From Echinarachnius parma (Eukaryota > Echinodermata > Echinoidea > Clypeasteroida > Echinarachniidae), in assembly GCA_037951105.1 (NCBI GenBank), contig JBAMJV010009368.1, positions 41,867-105,866 on the forward strand: a DNA stretch of 64,000 nucleotides, read 5' to 3'. The first letter of the stretch is position 1. Each line of letters opens with the position of its first letter. Both the position numbers and the translations under genes were made by a program. Shown here one piece after another: positions 24,901 to 31,399 of the stretch. Below the pieces are notes generated by a model. It was given only the letters and a program-made list of their open reading frames with translations, had not been told where the DNA came from and ran no database searches.

Positions 24901-25917
24901 GATCCGTGCTGGAGTGCTTGAAGGATTTACAACCACTCGAGTCTGTTGGGGTGTGTTTTGAACTGTTCTTGGTCGTATCAAACTGGTCTGTTGCGTGGGG
25001 ATCCGTACTGGAGTGCTTGAAGGATTTACAGCCATTCGAGTCTGTTGGGGTATGTTTTGAACTGTTCTTGGTCGTATCAAACTGGTCGGTTGCGTGGGGA
25101 TCCGTGCTGGAGTGCTTGAAGGATTTACAACCACTCGAGTCTGTTGGGGTGTGTTTTGAACTGTTCTTGGTTGTGTCAAACTGGTCGGTTGCGTGAGGAT
25201 CCGTGCTGGAGTGCTTGAAGGATTTACAACCACTCGAGTCTGTTGGGGTGTGTTTTGAACTGTTCTTGATGGTGTCAAACTGGTCGGTTGCGTGGGGATC
25301 CGTGCTGGAGTGCTTGAAGGATTTACAACCACTCGAGTCTGTTGGGGTGTGTTTTGAACTGTTCTTGATTGTGTCAAACTGGTCGGTTGCGCGGGGATCC
25401 GTGCTGGAATGCTTGAAGGATTTACAACCACTCGAGTCTGTTGGGGTATGTTTTTACGTGCTGGAGTGCTTGAAGGATTTATAACCACTCGAGTCTGTTG
25501 AGTTATATTTTTACGTGCTGGAGTGCTTGAAGGATTTACAACCACTCGAGTCTGTTGGGGTGTGTTTTGAACTGTTCTTGGTTGTGTCAAACTGGTCGCT
25601 TGCGTGGGGATCCATGCTGGAGTGCTTGAAGGATTTACAACCACTCGAGTCTGTTGGGGTGTGTTTTGAACTGTTCTTGGTTGTGTCAAACTGGTCGGTT
25701 GCGTGGGGATCCATGCTGGAGTGCTTGAAGGATTTATAACCACTGGAGTCTGTTGGGGTATGTTTTGAACTGTTCTTGGTGTACCTGGTTGTGTGACTTG
25801 CTCCCCAGGTACATATCCTGGAGATAAAATTGATACAGGTGATGTCATAAACATATATGTTTTCCTTCGCTTCTTTTCTGGCTCTTCCTCCGGCTTACCT
25901 CCTCTTCCCTTTTTCAT
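2448..25917 (-). CDS. PHD-finger protein with a DUF6589-like core, left copy (nine coding exons)
   Basis: Gene model (minus strand): 25917-24274, 23221-23138, 14940-14461, 13493-13280, 11213-11067, 9451-9211, 5727-5595, 4972-4712, 3623-2448. All junctions are GT-AG and all phases agree, giving 1459 residues with no internal stop. The order is: K/R-rich start, about 11 Pro/Thr-rich VNTR units, a basic Ser/Lys-rich region, acidic exon 2, then a core whose segments (a WKSKTKKFDSARTF-type block, LFLGGCSKKVMFRLSELGLC, VDYHIPHRYSEESNKKSV, IPLGITHIVNETSK, GGNVPLDRYME) match DUF6589 proteins as I remember them. A PHD finger sits inside the core near residues 1185-1233. I infer a nuclear, chromatin-reading protein derived from a mobile-element gene; the biochemical role is unknown. 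Unseen exons in the large introns cannot be excluded. Confidence 0.8.
3630..4510 (-). pseudogene. two decayed partial copies of exon 8 in intron 8
   Basis: On the minus strand, about 4430-4280 and about 3835-3735 repeat the second half of exon 8 (GCK...ARGTG/ARETR...LEAL/LEEL...). The copy at 4430 has an in-frame TAG where the functional exon reads GAG TGG CAG. The copy at 3835 is shorter and diverged. Around 3960-4110 lies a fragment of the dispersed GGGCGAATTCGCCC-type repeat. Confidence 0.6.
4511..4645 (-). pseudogene. partial duplicate of exon 8 (cassette-like)
   Basis: The minus strand reads TILGCKPAISIKKARGTGEG and then DWLEGLYLPLQERQKHGAYIQ-like sequence, ending at the same donor context (ATTCAG|GTTTGTTC) as exon 8. 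The last base of the copy is near 4511. An AG just inside the block (TTCTAG|GCTG) could act as an acceptor, but it would give the wrong phase after exon 8. I read it as a duplicated, probably unused exon piece. Confidence 0.55.
4712..4972 (-). CDS. exon 8 of the left gene copy
   Basis: 87 codons, phase 0 on both sides, acceptor CATGTTCAG before ATT CCC CTT, donor CAG|GTTTGT. It encodes IPLGITHIVNETSKREEIAD and then a hinge ending GAYIQ. In DUF6589 relatives, as I recall, this region holds PLGV..NENK and a GGD-x-LT-x-x-R motif. Here the second motif reads ILGCKPALIKRVREAQ, so the Gly-Gly-Asp is absent. Confidence 0.8.
5285..5590. repeat. (AATG)n microsatellite with variants
   Basis: About 300 bp of imperfect AATG/AACG repeats in intron 7, ending a few bases from the exon 7 donor (5594). 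Phase slips and a 'CATTTACATTTGGACTAATAAATG' block are interspersed; the block recurs at 5263, 5316 and 5458. Confidence 0.85.
5595..5727 (-). CDS. exon 7 of the left gene copy
   Basis: 133 nt. The acceptor is TTTTTGCAG; the first G completes a CAG codon begun in exon 6. The donor is ATT|GTAAGT. It encodes SEYVAMVKRILVKRLPCFQK followed by a VDYHIPHRYSEESNKKSV-type segment, which matches the IpHkYS..m..KS block of DUF6589 proteins. A duplicate of its acceptor and first 45 nt or so lies upstream at 5794-5850. Confidence 0.8.
5794..5850 (-). pseudogene. duplicate of the exon 7 acceptor and 5' end
   Basis: Nearly identical to 5690-5740, including the TTTGCAG acceptor, but it runs into intron-like sequence after about 45 nt (Ser-Gln-Glu then Leu-Cys). 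It gives a competing 3' splice site 100 bases upstream of the real one. Confidence 0.6.
5857..6990. repeat. dispersed repeat with GACCTTTGACC units
   Basis: It starts with CTAGATGGAGCTTCGACTGCGCGCAGTC and ends near GCCTCCGGCTACTTCGTTGCGGAGGC. Inside are four to five loose units of 120-135 bp (TGTGACCTTTGACCTCATGACC ... AAGTTTGGTGAGAATCCGTC ... GGTTCTTGAGAT). A second, inverted copy lies at 35265-35690. Five perfect DR1 motifs (TGACCTTTGACCT) occur at 6400, 6535, 6653, 6788 and 6795. No ORF is supported. Confidence 0.75.
6126..6176. repeat. 51-nt near-perfect hairpin
   Basis: Two 25-nt arms beginning CTTTACGATTGATCGTACGA with a single unpaired base at the centre. Further GATCAATCG/CGATTGATC half-copies follow to about 6257, suggesting the end of a palindromic MITE. 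Confidence 0.8.
7130..7701. mobile_element. T2/Kolobok-like MITE, family A
   Basis: TTAA at 7126-7129 and 7702-7705 flank inverted ends AGGGGAATTCC and AGGGGTATTCC. The motif TTAAAGGRR matches the T2-MITE group known from Xenopus. A related copy starts at 63455 in the right arm, where the left arm shows the empty site. It lies in intron 6. Confidence 0.8.
7706..8087. other. intron sequence, nothing recognised
   Basis: AT-rich, with no open frame or terminal repeats. It is part of intron 6 of the left gene copy. Confidence 0.4.
8088..8465. mobile_element. T2/Kolobok-like MITE, family B
   Basis: Ends AGGGACTTAGTAAC and AGGGATCTAATAAC (reverse complement) lie between TTAA at 8084-8087 and 8466-8469. 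Related copies are at 21216-21603, 22653-23012 and 28946-30322. Confidence 0.8.
8470..8905. mobile_element. T2/Kolobok-like MITE, family C (right end unclear)
   Basis: It starts AGGGGACCACCCGGC directly after the TTAA that closes family B, so the two share a target site. The interior (ATTATATGTTTTGGTACC, then GATGTTACCTTTGATTTATT) matches copies at 59452-59860 and 59889-60842. The right terminus is degraded. Confidence 0.65.
9211..9451 (-). CDS. exon 6 of the left gene copy
   Basis: 241 nt, acceptor ACTAAAAG, donor ATACA|GTGAGT. It takes one base from exon 5 (A|GT = Ser) and passes two to exon 7 (CA|G = Gln), so the phases close on both sides. It encodes SERRMIEDKNHGYSLAFSEV and then a GTMAHTFLAVDRI segment. 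This corresponds in position to the DN..D....H....AV.DRV block of DUF6589 proteins, weakly conserved here. Confidence 0.75.
9657..10136. mobile_element. CAGAGCTGCCAA-ended MITE (hAT-like)
   Basis: CAGAGCTGCCAAGC at left and its inverted form ACTTGGCAGCTCTG at right; same family as 629-1156. I could not read a clear target duplication. Confidence 0.6.
10351..11030. mobile_element. hAT-like MITE with 8-bp duplication
   Basis: TTTACATA at 10343-10350 and 11031-11038 flanks an element with CTTGCCAAC near the left end and GTTGGCAAG near the right end. It includes the GAGGGAGCGGAGCGACCGAG / GGGGTGTCCCCC hairpin region (10395-10450) and a nested GGCTGTAGTGAAAC-ended fragment from 10501 (family of 17007-17422). 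It lies in intron 5, with its right duplication ending 29 bases beyond the exon 5 donor. Confidence 0.65.
11067..11213 (-). CDS. exon 5 of the left gene copy
   Basis: 147 nt, acceptor TTATTTCTAG, donor CTCTCAA|GTAAGG. It encodes a charged linker (EAQRTPAGTRTSRVQTKKGE ... KEDDLKKDKG). Phases close with exon 4 (G|AA) and exon 6 (A|GT). The segment is poorly conserved and probably disordered. Confidence 0.75.
11255..11830. repeat. AGTCCTTTCTAGGACT minisatellite
   Basis: About 15 imperfect copies of a 19-22-bp unit (AACAGTCCTTTCTAGGACTA) run from about 11310 to 11660. Each unit holds an inverted AGTCCT...AGGACT pair. Similar flanking blocks (GTCAACCTATTTGAAACGTC near 11250; GTCAACCTGTTTGAAACGTC near 11778) bracket the array, so the array plus one flank was duplicated. 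A weaker array follows to about 11970. Confidence 0.8.
12073..12273. mobile_element. MITE with CAGTCACACCGCCAAAC ends
   Basis: A 201-bp element whose ends are CAGTCACACCGCCAAAC and the exact inverted GTTTGGCGGTGTGACTG. A partial copy with the same end lies at 13728-13870. No coding capacity; a target duplication is not clear. Confidence 0.7.
12815..12913. repeat. (GACG)n/(GACA)n microsatellite
   Basis: A GACG run passing into GACA, about 95 bp, in intron 4. Apparent open frames on both strands here are products of the repeat. Confidence 0.95.
13280..13493 (-). CDS. exon 4 of the left gene copy
   Basis: 214 nt, acceptor TTTTCATTACAG, donor GAAG|GTGCGT. It begins VMFRLSELGLCLRPYMLKDY, which continues the LFLGGCSKK end of exon 3; this junction is the conserved K-x-x-x-R-L-x-x-L-G-L-C block of DUF6589 proteins. 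It ends with five Gln/Glu/Pro repeats (QEVPQEQPREIPQEQPQEEN), a likely disordered linker built by local duplication. Confidence 0.8.
13897..14412. mobile_element. T2/Kolobok-like MITE, family H
   Basis: TTAA at 13893-13896 and 14413-14416. The inverted ends AGTGATCCAAGTAAAGTGTC and AGTGATCCCTGTAAAGTGTC are nearly identical. A related copy is at 50639-51183. It lies in intron 3, 48 bases from exon 3. Confidence 0.8.
14461..14940 (-). CDS. exon 3 of the left gene copy
   Basis: 160 codons, phase 0 at both ends, acceptor CTTTTTGCAG, donor AAGAAG|GTAATC. It encodes KWHAGMTNDELFDDHFLKYL at the start and LFLGGCSKK at the end, with a WKSKTKKFDSARTFSWEAAE core that matches the W-K-x-K-x-L-x-x-x-A block before the DUF6589 region. 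The right-arm orthologue at 62949-63443 differs at about 15 of 160 residues and has five extra residues (MTNDE repeated). Confidence 0.85.
15137..16693. mobile_element. hAT-like non-autonomous element with empty site in the other arm
   Basis: Ends TAAGCCTGAGTC and TAAGCCTGGGTC (inverted), flanked by GTAAATTT (15129-15136) and GTAAATTA (16694-16701). The right arm at about 62655-62670 reads straight through with a single GTAAATTA-type site, so the insertion postdates the duplication. Subterminal CCGGAATACCGG-type repeats are present at both ends. No transposase frame. A second MITE is nested inside at 15279. Confidence 0.85.
15279..15588. mobile_element. nested hAT-like MITE
   Basis: A 310-bp element starting TAAGGCTGTCGA and ending TCAACAGCCTTA, flanked by GTTTCGGC at 15271-15278 and 15589-15596. 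GC-rich subterminal repeats (CCCGGGACTCG, GGGTACCCG) pair across the element. Confidence 0.85.
17007..17422. mobile_element. hAT-like MITE of the GGTTAACCG family
   Basis: Ends TAACCCTGTAGTAA and TAAGCCTGTAGTGAA, with 8-bp duplications GTTTAAAG at 16999-17006 and 17423-17430. The right arm at about 62355-62370 has the uninterrupted site. Long inner inverted pairs (CGGTTAACCGA) and A/T tracts would form a cruciform. Partial relatives are at 720-1000 and 10501-10880. Confidence 0.85.
17841..17868. repeat. 28-bp perfect palindrome
   Basis: Arms TAATAAACCTGGGG / CCCCAGGTTTATTA with no spacer. It sits within family F, 12 bases left of the nested pogo-like insertion. Confidence 0.85.
17881..19122. 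mobile_element. pogo/Tigger-type non-autonomous element
   Basis: Ends CAGTCAAACCTGT and its inverted ACAGGTTTGACTG, with TA at 17879-17880 and 19123-19124. Subterminal TATAGCGGCCAC motifs repeat at both ends. CAGT...ACTG ends with a TA duplication fit the pogo branch of Tc1/mariner. Frames inside are short and no DDE domain is recognised. Confidence 0.75.
19250..19980. mobile_element. second insertion between TTAA sites, unclassified
   Basis: The right arm lacks everything from about 17482 to 19980. This second part starts AGGAGGGGGGAAATCCCGG after the shared TTAA and ends GTCACCATACCT before TTAA at about 19975. It may be a separate TTAA-target element or the remnant of a host element. No ORF supported. 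Confidence 0.45.
20390..21140. mobile_element. 751-bp element with repeated GTCACGTGTGTGAC motifs
   Basis: Inverted ends GGGCCATTCTT / AAGAATGGCC, flanked by CTAGT at 20385-20389 and 21141-21145. The right arm near 60941 reads GAGCTAGCGTAGAAG with no insertion. The motif GGTCACGTGTGTGAC occurs at 20401, 20564 and 20775, with a GGTCATGTGTGTGAC variant at 20800. The superfamily is unknown. Confidence 0.7.
21216..21603. mobile_element. T2/Kolobok-like MITE, family B
   Basis: TTAA at 21212-21215 and 21604-21607; ends AGGGACTTAGTAAC and AGGGATCTAGTAAC. Close relative of 8088-8465. Confidence 0.8.
21668..21996. repeat. tandem repeat, about 154-bp unit
   Basis: GATGCAGGGTTGGAAAGTTA recurs at about 21669, 21823 and 21977, with ACATTGACCCTCATTTGACC between. 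One perfect DR1 (TGACCTTTGACCT) lies at 21888-21900. Confidence 0.75.
22470..23034. mobile_element. element with GGGGxTGTATTCTGA ends and a truncated family B MITE inside
   Basis: GGGGGTGTATTCTGAAA near 22470 pairs with TCAGAATACAGCCCC ending near 23033. A family B copy starts at TTAA 22649-22652 and is cut off near 23012 without its right end. No clear target duplication. Confidence 0.5.
23138..23221 (-). CDS. exon 2 of the left gene copy
   Basis: 28 codons, phase 0 on both sides, acceptor ATCCCAG, donor AAG|GTAAGTCC. It is acidic, beginning ESDHPETESDSESSNQASNA. Its last 16 residues and donor echo the end of exon 1 (SGSSNHASNAGAPPVKLQ|GTAAGTCC), so exon 2 probably arose by duplication of the exon 1 end. 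The right-arm copy lacks one histidine codon. Confidence 0.8.
23390..23520. repeat. dispersed GGGCGAATTCGCCC-type repeat
   Basis: A C tract, an A/T-rich block, then GGCGAATTCGCCCGCCGCCCC and TGTATTTTTTTGC. Related copies lie at 3960-4110, 31565-31890 and 57995-58330, always ending with a TACACGGGGG/CCCCGTGTA-type block. Confidence 0.6.
23519..23606 (-). pseudogene. possible relic or cassette exon between exons 1 and 2
   Basis: The minus strand encodes a Gln/Ser-rich stretch (AVQSQSAVMGPSLAGVQNQG) after a weak acceptor (GTAACAAG). It runs directly into the GGGCGAATTCGCCC-type repeat with no donor. The right arm lacks it. It may be an exon destroyed by insertion, or chance. Confidence 0.3.
23906..24240. 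mobile_element. hAT-like MITE of the CAGGGCTCCACA family
   Basis: Left end CAGGGCTCCACAGT, right end GAGTGTCAAGCCCTG. The same family occurs at 53029-53373 (with a clear 8-bp duplication) and as a half copy at 57608-57830 in the right arm's intron 1. Confidence 0.65.
24274..25917 (-). CDS. exon 1 (coding part) of the left gene copy
   Basis: 548 codons. The ATG at 25917 is the first after a conserved acceptor at 26097, and the 5' leader has in-frame stops, so this start is favoured. The N-terminus MKKGRGGKPEEEPEKKRRKT carries a likely nuclear signal. About 11 units of a 33-residue repeat follow (core TPQQTRVVVNPSSTPARIPT), with units 3 and 4 shortened. Then comes a basic, Ser-rich region (KSDKVKGKSRSSDHKTSKSD). 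The donor is CTGCAG|GTAAGTCC. The protein is likely disordered throughout. Confidence 0.8.
24780..25790. repeat. coding VNTR of about 99-bp units in exon 1
   Basis: About eleven units on the minus strand, marked by the NPSSTPA codons. The right-arm gene has two. Apparent plus-strand open frames (units of CLKDLQPLESVGVCFELF) are the antisense of this repeat. Confidence 0.9.
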
Positions 25918-26096
25918 GTTTACTTTTCTTCACTCTCCCAAACTCGACAGGAACGCTGCTTGTTGTAAAAGTTGCCTAAAGATGGGAACCTGGTGCACTA
26001 CCTATGGACAGTTTGGAGGCGTTCCAGAATCTGCAAGCAAGCAGAGCGGGAACCTCTCATTAGATGCAAGCCAAGTTTACAGGGATCTCCAATAAC
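25918..26096 (-). other. 5' UTR part of exon 1, left copy
   Basis: A conserved acceptor (TTTCATTTCAG at 26107-26097) and the leader before the ATG match the right arm at 56371-56535. This implies at least one upstream non-coding exon in each gene, which I cannot locate. Confidence 0.6.
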
Positions 26097-26185
26097 CTGA
26101 AATGAAAAAAAGTACAGTTGGCAAGGTTCTATTAATGGATGGATGTTTCATATTTATATTCTAGAGCTAAAAATGGCCTTAAAGG

Positions 26186-26406
26186 TAACGTTGAGTATTG
26201 GTCACACTTAACTTTAGTAACCAAAACCTGCACGATTACGGTACAAAGTAATAGTTATAATTTCATCATGCTCGAAAAGTATACACAATTACAAACGACA
26301 AAGTAAAACCCCTATTATCATTCAAAAAGAGCCGTTACAACTCAAGAGTCAAATTAACTCTAGAGAGAAGCGCTAGCATTCTAGGTCCTCCTAATACGGG
26401 ACTGTA
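26186..26406. repeat. family F fragment
   Basis: Contains AACTTTAGTAACCAAAACCTGCACG and CATTCAAAAAGAGCCGTTACAACTC, as in 17520-17660. Position 26369-26404 pairs in inverted orientation with about 28520-28555, so the fold-back element was inserted inside a palindromic stretch. Confidence 0.55.
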
Positions 26407-28247
26407 ATGCGCGGTAATAAAAAAAAAAGAAAAGTAACTCCCCCCCCCTAAGCAAAATGGCGTAACTGTTTAACGAATTGGATTTGAGCAACATAACTTG
26501 GCAGGAATGATTCTAAAATGATTGGCTAACGTCTCTGTGAAAATGAATTTGATCCGCCATGCCATGCATGAGTGAGCACACATTAAAGGAAAAATGTCAC
26601 TTTTCAAAAGTCACAAGAGTCAAAAAGTGAAAATTCTGCCTTTGATGTGTGGTCACTCATCCATGACTCGACGGACCAATTTCATTTTCACACATAAGTT
26701 AGTCAATAAATGTAGGAACAATCCTGCCGAGTTATTTTGCTCAAAACCTTTTCGTTAAAAAGTTGATATAGTTGATGAGCATTGTATTGTTGCCTTGTTG
26801 TCTTTTCTCGTGTTTTTCTTTTGTCCTGTGTCTGTCCTTCTTTCCTCCTGTTTCTTCTGGCTGCCTACATGTAGCCTTTGTTCTCTTGTTTATGCCTCTA
26901 GTCCTTTCGTGATGTGTTGTCTGTTACCTATAAGGCTCTTGAAATGTTTTTTGTTAATTAGGTGCTCTCGATTCAAGCTGTGCTTTCAGAGATGTTCACC
27001 TCAAATTATATTGTTGCAAATTTTATTAATGTATGTTATTGAAAATATTTGGAAATAAATGTTATATTGAACTTGAACTTGAACTATGTTATTTGATTAA
27101 GGGGGACTTATTTTTGTGTTGAGTTTAATTGATCAGTATTGTTGGAATAAACTCAACAAAAAAGTAAGTCTCCTCCTGATTACAATAACATAACTTTTTA
27201 CAAAAATGTTTTGAGCAAAATAACTCGGCAGGATTGTTCCTACACTTATTAACTAACTTCTGTGTGAAAATGAAATTGGTCCATCGAGTCATGCATGAGT
27301 GAGCACACATCAAAGGAAAGATTGGCACTTTATGTGCTCACTCATGCGTGACTCAATGGACCAACTTCATTATTTTTCACTCAGAAGTTAGTCACAAAGT
27401 GTAGGAACAATCCTGCCGAGTTATTTTGCTCAAAACATTTTTGTCAAAAAGTAACGCCATTTTGATTAAGGGGACTTACTTTTGTTGTTGTGTGTATTAC
27501 AAAAGCGTGCATGATTCATAAACACACCAAAAAAAGTGAGTCCCCTAATCAAAATGGCGTCACTTTTTGACAAACTTGTTTTGAGCATAATAACTCGGCA
27601 GGATTGTTCCTATACTTTGTGACTAACTTCTGAGTGAAAATGAAGTTGGTCAATTGAGTCACGCATGAGTGAGCACACAAAGTGCCAATCTTTCCTTTGA
27701 TGTGTGCTCACTCAACATGACTCGATGGACCAATTTCATTTTCACACAGAAGTTAGTAAATAAGTGTAGGAACAATCCTGCCGAGTTATTTTGCTCAAAA
27801 CATTTTTGTTAAAAAGTTATGTTATTCTAATCAGGAGGAGATTTACTTTTTTGTTGAGTTTATTCCAACAATACTGATCAATTAAACTAAACACAAAAAT
27901 AAGTCCCCCTTAATCAAAATAACTCGGCAGGATTGTTCCTACATTTATTGACTAACTTATGTGTGAAAATGAAATTGGTCCGTCGAGTCATGGATGAGTG
28001 ACCACACATCAAAGGCAGAATTTCACTTTTTGACTCTTGTGACTTTTGAAAAGTGACATTTTCCCTTTAATGTGTGCTCACTCATGCATGGCATGGCGGA
28101 TCAAATTCATTTTCACAGAGACGTTAGCCAATCATTTTAGAAACATTCCTAACAAGTTATGTTGCTCAAACCCAATTTGTTAAAAAGTTACGCCATTTTG
28201 TTTAGGGGGAGAGTTACTTTTTTTTTGTGTGTTTAGTTACCGCGCAT
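26407..28247. mobile_element. fold-back (multi-level palindrome) element
   Basis: Ends ATGCGCGGTAA / TTACCGCGCAT. Three nested inverted pairs (about 26420-26760 with 27905-28225; 27085-27330 with 27690-27905; 27330-27500 with 27520-27690) centre near 27510. The block GGAACAATCCTGCCGAGTTA recurs in alternating orientation. The right arm has no counterpart. No ORF is supported. Confidence 0.8.
26764..27084 (+). mobile_element. 5'-truncated non-LTR retrotransposon or SINE tail
   Basis: It interrupts one arm of the fold-back element. It ends with AATAAATGTTATATTGAAC and a TTGAAC(TTGAAC)2 tail, typical of CR1/RTE-like or SINE 3' ends with short tandem tails. The other arm reads GTTAAAAAGTTATGTTATT uninterrupted. 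Confidence 0.6.
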
Positions 28248-28734
28248 ATTCATGTGTATCGCACGCCCCGTTCTCATCGGCGCGCCGCGGCGGCCATCAC
28301 GATCATCTTTCGTTCAAAATTCTGTTCGGAGTCGCTCTAACACATGGAGAGAAGTCGAGGAGGCGCATATATCACGGATTTTTTGCGGAATGGAGGGGAA
28401 AATCATAATTTTAATCCACCCGATAATTGGATCACATATTGGAGAGTGAATTGTTGGTAAGTACCGTATCATATGTATAGTTTTAAGCACAATTAGCGTG
28501 CACAAAAATATCAATTTTCAGTCCAGTATTAGGAGGACCTAGGCGCTAGCGTTCTCTAAAAAGTGATACCCGGACGTCAATCACTTTTATATCATATTTT
28601 GAAAGCAAATTGCACAACAATTAGAGCATTTGAATGGGAATTATTATTATTTCCCATGTTTTTTTCGATGATCTTTCATATGGAATTGAAATCAGCCAAA
28701 TCCGTTACAATTTATGTTGGGGGGGCACTGTGGA

Positions 28735-28945
28735 AATTACCAATACTCAAGGTTACCTTTAAATAATACCCAGTATTGAAACAGATTTAGTGTGTGAGAC
28801 AAATAGAAAGTTGTATGGCCATTACTAGCTCCCTTGTCAAGGTATTTATAATTTACACACAAAAAATAAGAAGAAAAAAGACCACAAAGAATCAAGTAGA
28901 CAAGTAGATGAAGAAGGAAACATGAAAACAAGGTCAGGAACTTAA
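28735..28945. repeat. left-arm copy of the arm-conserved block
   Basis: Reverse complement of 55560-55742 (ATACCCAGTATTGAAACAGA ... TCAGGAAC). One of the clearest non-coding matches between arms. Confidence 0.85.
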
Positions 28946-30322
28946 AGGGATCTAGTAACTTTGTTGACATGTGCAAAAAGTGATGAATGGTTGATGCAAT
29001 GTATACTCCGCAAAAAAAGAAACTGGACACTTGTATAAGTTGAAATATTTCATATTAATGTACGATAAAGTGTACATTATCATATATCAAATTAAAGGGA
29101 ATTTAGTCCTCTACATGCAGGGTATAAATTAAAGGTGTAATCGTTCATGCATGAAATACCATGGTCAATTAACACTAGCAAGGTCTGTTTTCAAAAATAG
29201 CAAAACAATGGAGGACCACACCATTCGACTGAAATGATAGTAAGCGTTTCACTTAAAACAAGATGAGCGGTGCAAGTAAATTATGACATTATTCAACTTT
29301 ATTGTTATGAACAAACTCTGAAAATACACATTTGTCAATAAAACAGGGCCAGGTTATGAGAGCATTATCATACTGGTCTGTATTACAGGCATGACGCTTG
29401 TCTATTTCATGTGTCCCCTGCAATTTTAACCATAATTACCTAGAGAATTGTCATGTTAAAGACTGCCCAAATGTTTGACCAAGGGTGACTTCAGGTTTTG
29501 AAGATCTTTGGACTACGGTATAATTATTCTTGAGAAGAATTTATACCATTTTCATGCTGAAATAAGGGCACAAACTGTGGTTTTGACTAATAAAGCTTTG
29601 CCATGGAATTCCCCATTTTGTTACTTTTGGATGAAAATAACACCTATAACGTTCACAATTTGTCTTCATTTATACTCTTTATTGAGATGAAGATAGAAAA
29701 GGTCACATTTGTAATGAAAAATTATGCCATCTCATGAATATAGCGTTTTAGATTATGCTTATCAACATTTATATGGTTGAGTGGATGTTCCAGTTTTGCT
29801 ATTTTTGAAAACAGACCTTGGTGTGGTTAATTGACCGTGACAAGTCATGCATGAATGATTTCATCTGAATTTCATGCGAATATTGAAGAGGGTAATTTTA
29901 TCTTTAATTTGATATACAATATCATATATTTTATCGTTAATGAATACAAAATATTTGGTCTCATACAAGTGTCCAGTTTCTTTTTTTGCGGAGTATATAT
30001 TGTTGTTATCTTATATGTCCACAGGGTATTGTGTGAAAATTTCAAGTCAAATGGACATTGTATGGCCAAGTAATGAGTGAAAATGCAAAGTGATATTCAG
30101 TAACTCACTGCACTCACTTTGTACACGGAAGAAAAACTCGCCCGGAGTTTTTCTTATCTGAATACGGTACTTCAATCATACATATCTTTGTAACGAAAGG
30201 GAAATTTGAAAAACCGAAACCGGTCCCATGATTTTATTGTTAATACGAATACAACAAGGTATAAGGGAACCGCTAGAATTAAAATTTTATTTTGAGGATT
30301 TGGACAATGTTACTTAGTCCCT
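28946..30322. mobile_element. T2/Kolobok-like MITE family B, with nested mariner-like element
   Basis: TTAA at 28942-28945 and 30323-30326; the right arm reads CAGGAACTTGAAGGTTC at the same place, an empty site. The element is interrupted by 29004-29995. Confidence 0.85.
29004..29995. mobile_element. Tc1/mariner-like non-autonomous element with long TIRs
   Basis: Ends TACTCCGCAAAAAAAGAAAC and the inverted form, with TA duplications at 29002-29003 and 29996-29997. The TIRs are imperfect but extend well over 150 bp. The empty site is known from other family B copies (GCAATGTATATTG). No intact transposase. Confidence 0.8.
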
Positions 30323-30626
30323 TTAAAGGTTCAAAGGGAGGTCAGGAGGGTGTTTCACAACATGTTGTGAAACATTTTTATGGTGGCATTATACTATAGG
30401 AACATTTTGACAAAAATGTGGCAATTAATGCTATTTTGGCAAAAATTTGGCCAATATTTTGTCCTTTAATGCCGCCATAAACATTTCTTTATGATGTCTC
30501 AGTTAATGAGCTTTCAAGTTCAAGACTCTTTAAAGTATGAATCTTCTTGGAATTTGAAGTCATGACTTGAAAAATTAAAGCTGAAATGGTCAAACATACA
30601 ATTTGTCGGGCCATTTTTTGAAAAGT

Positions 30627-31200
30627 TAAAGGGGTAGTTCAGCTTTGGTATAGAGGGGGCTGCACAAAATATTTTTTGTGAGATAATGAAAAACTGAGTG
30701 TAAAATTTGAAAGAGCATACAATTTTAATGGCAGATTTAACTTTAGTTGATCAAAATCGGATCAGAAATGGTTCACTCAGGTGAACCATTTACACGCAAT
30801 ATATATTCCGCTGGAGATATACAATACCGGCCATTCGTACACTGTTGCGTTCAACCGTTGAACGCTGTGTTTTAGGACGCATCGGTAAGGAAAACGGACG
30901 GGAAATAATCATTTTATTTCTACATTTTGTGGTCTTCAAAACAACAAAGTCAGTAATTATTATCAAAGTATATCAATTGTGGATCACATAAACAAAAGTT
31001 TTTTGCATTTGCTGGTAAATTGAGGGAGAAATCAGCCGGCAAACAAAAATTGTTTCCGTTGGATAGTGCAGCAGGCGGAAAAAAAAGGCGGAAGAGGTTG
31101 ATCTCCGCACAACGCTATTGTAATACACATGTACATCCTGACTGATGGATCCTGTCGAGTACCCAAGTAAAAGTAGAAGTATGTGTAGGTACACCCTCCA
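30627..31200. repeat. family F-related element shared by both arms
   Basis: It begins TTAAAGGGGTAGTTCAGC and corresponds to 53430-53690 in the right arm. Its inner 30770-31120 segment also matches 49625-49975 in inverted orientation. Confidence 0.55.
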
Positions 31201-31399
31201 TCTAACGCCTCCAAACAGGTAGGCTAAGTAGAACTATACTAATCATTTTGTTTTTACAAAATTGATACAAAAGTAAGTAATAAATAGGTACAGGGGGGTG
31301 GGGCGGAGAGAGAAGAATGCCTTGAGACTGAGTGAAAAAACAATGTTCAACAGCAAGGCAACATTTAATTGAATTTAATGAACATTTTAATTAATTTTT

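Noticed and set aside
24774-25739. Several plus-strand open frames with repeated CLKDLQPLESVGVCFELF-type units
   Set aside because: They are the antisense of the exon 1 coding VNTR. The minus-strand frame is longer, joined by splice phases and conserved in the right copy.
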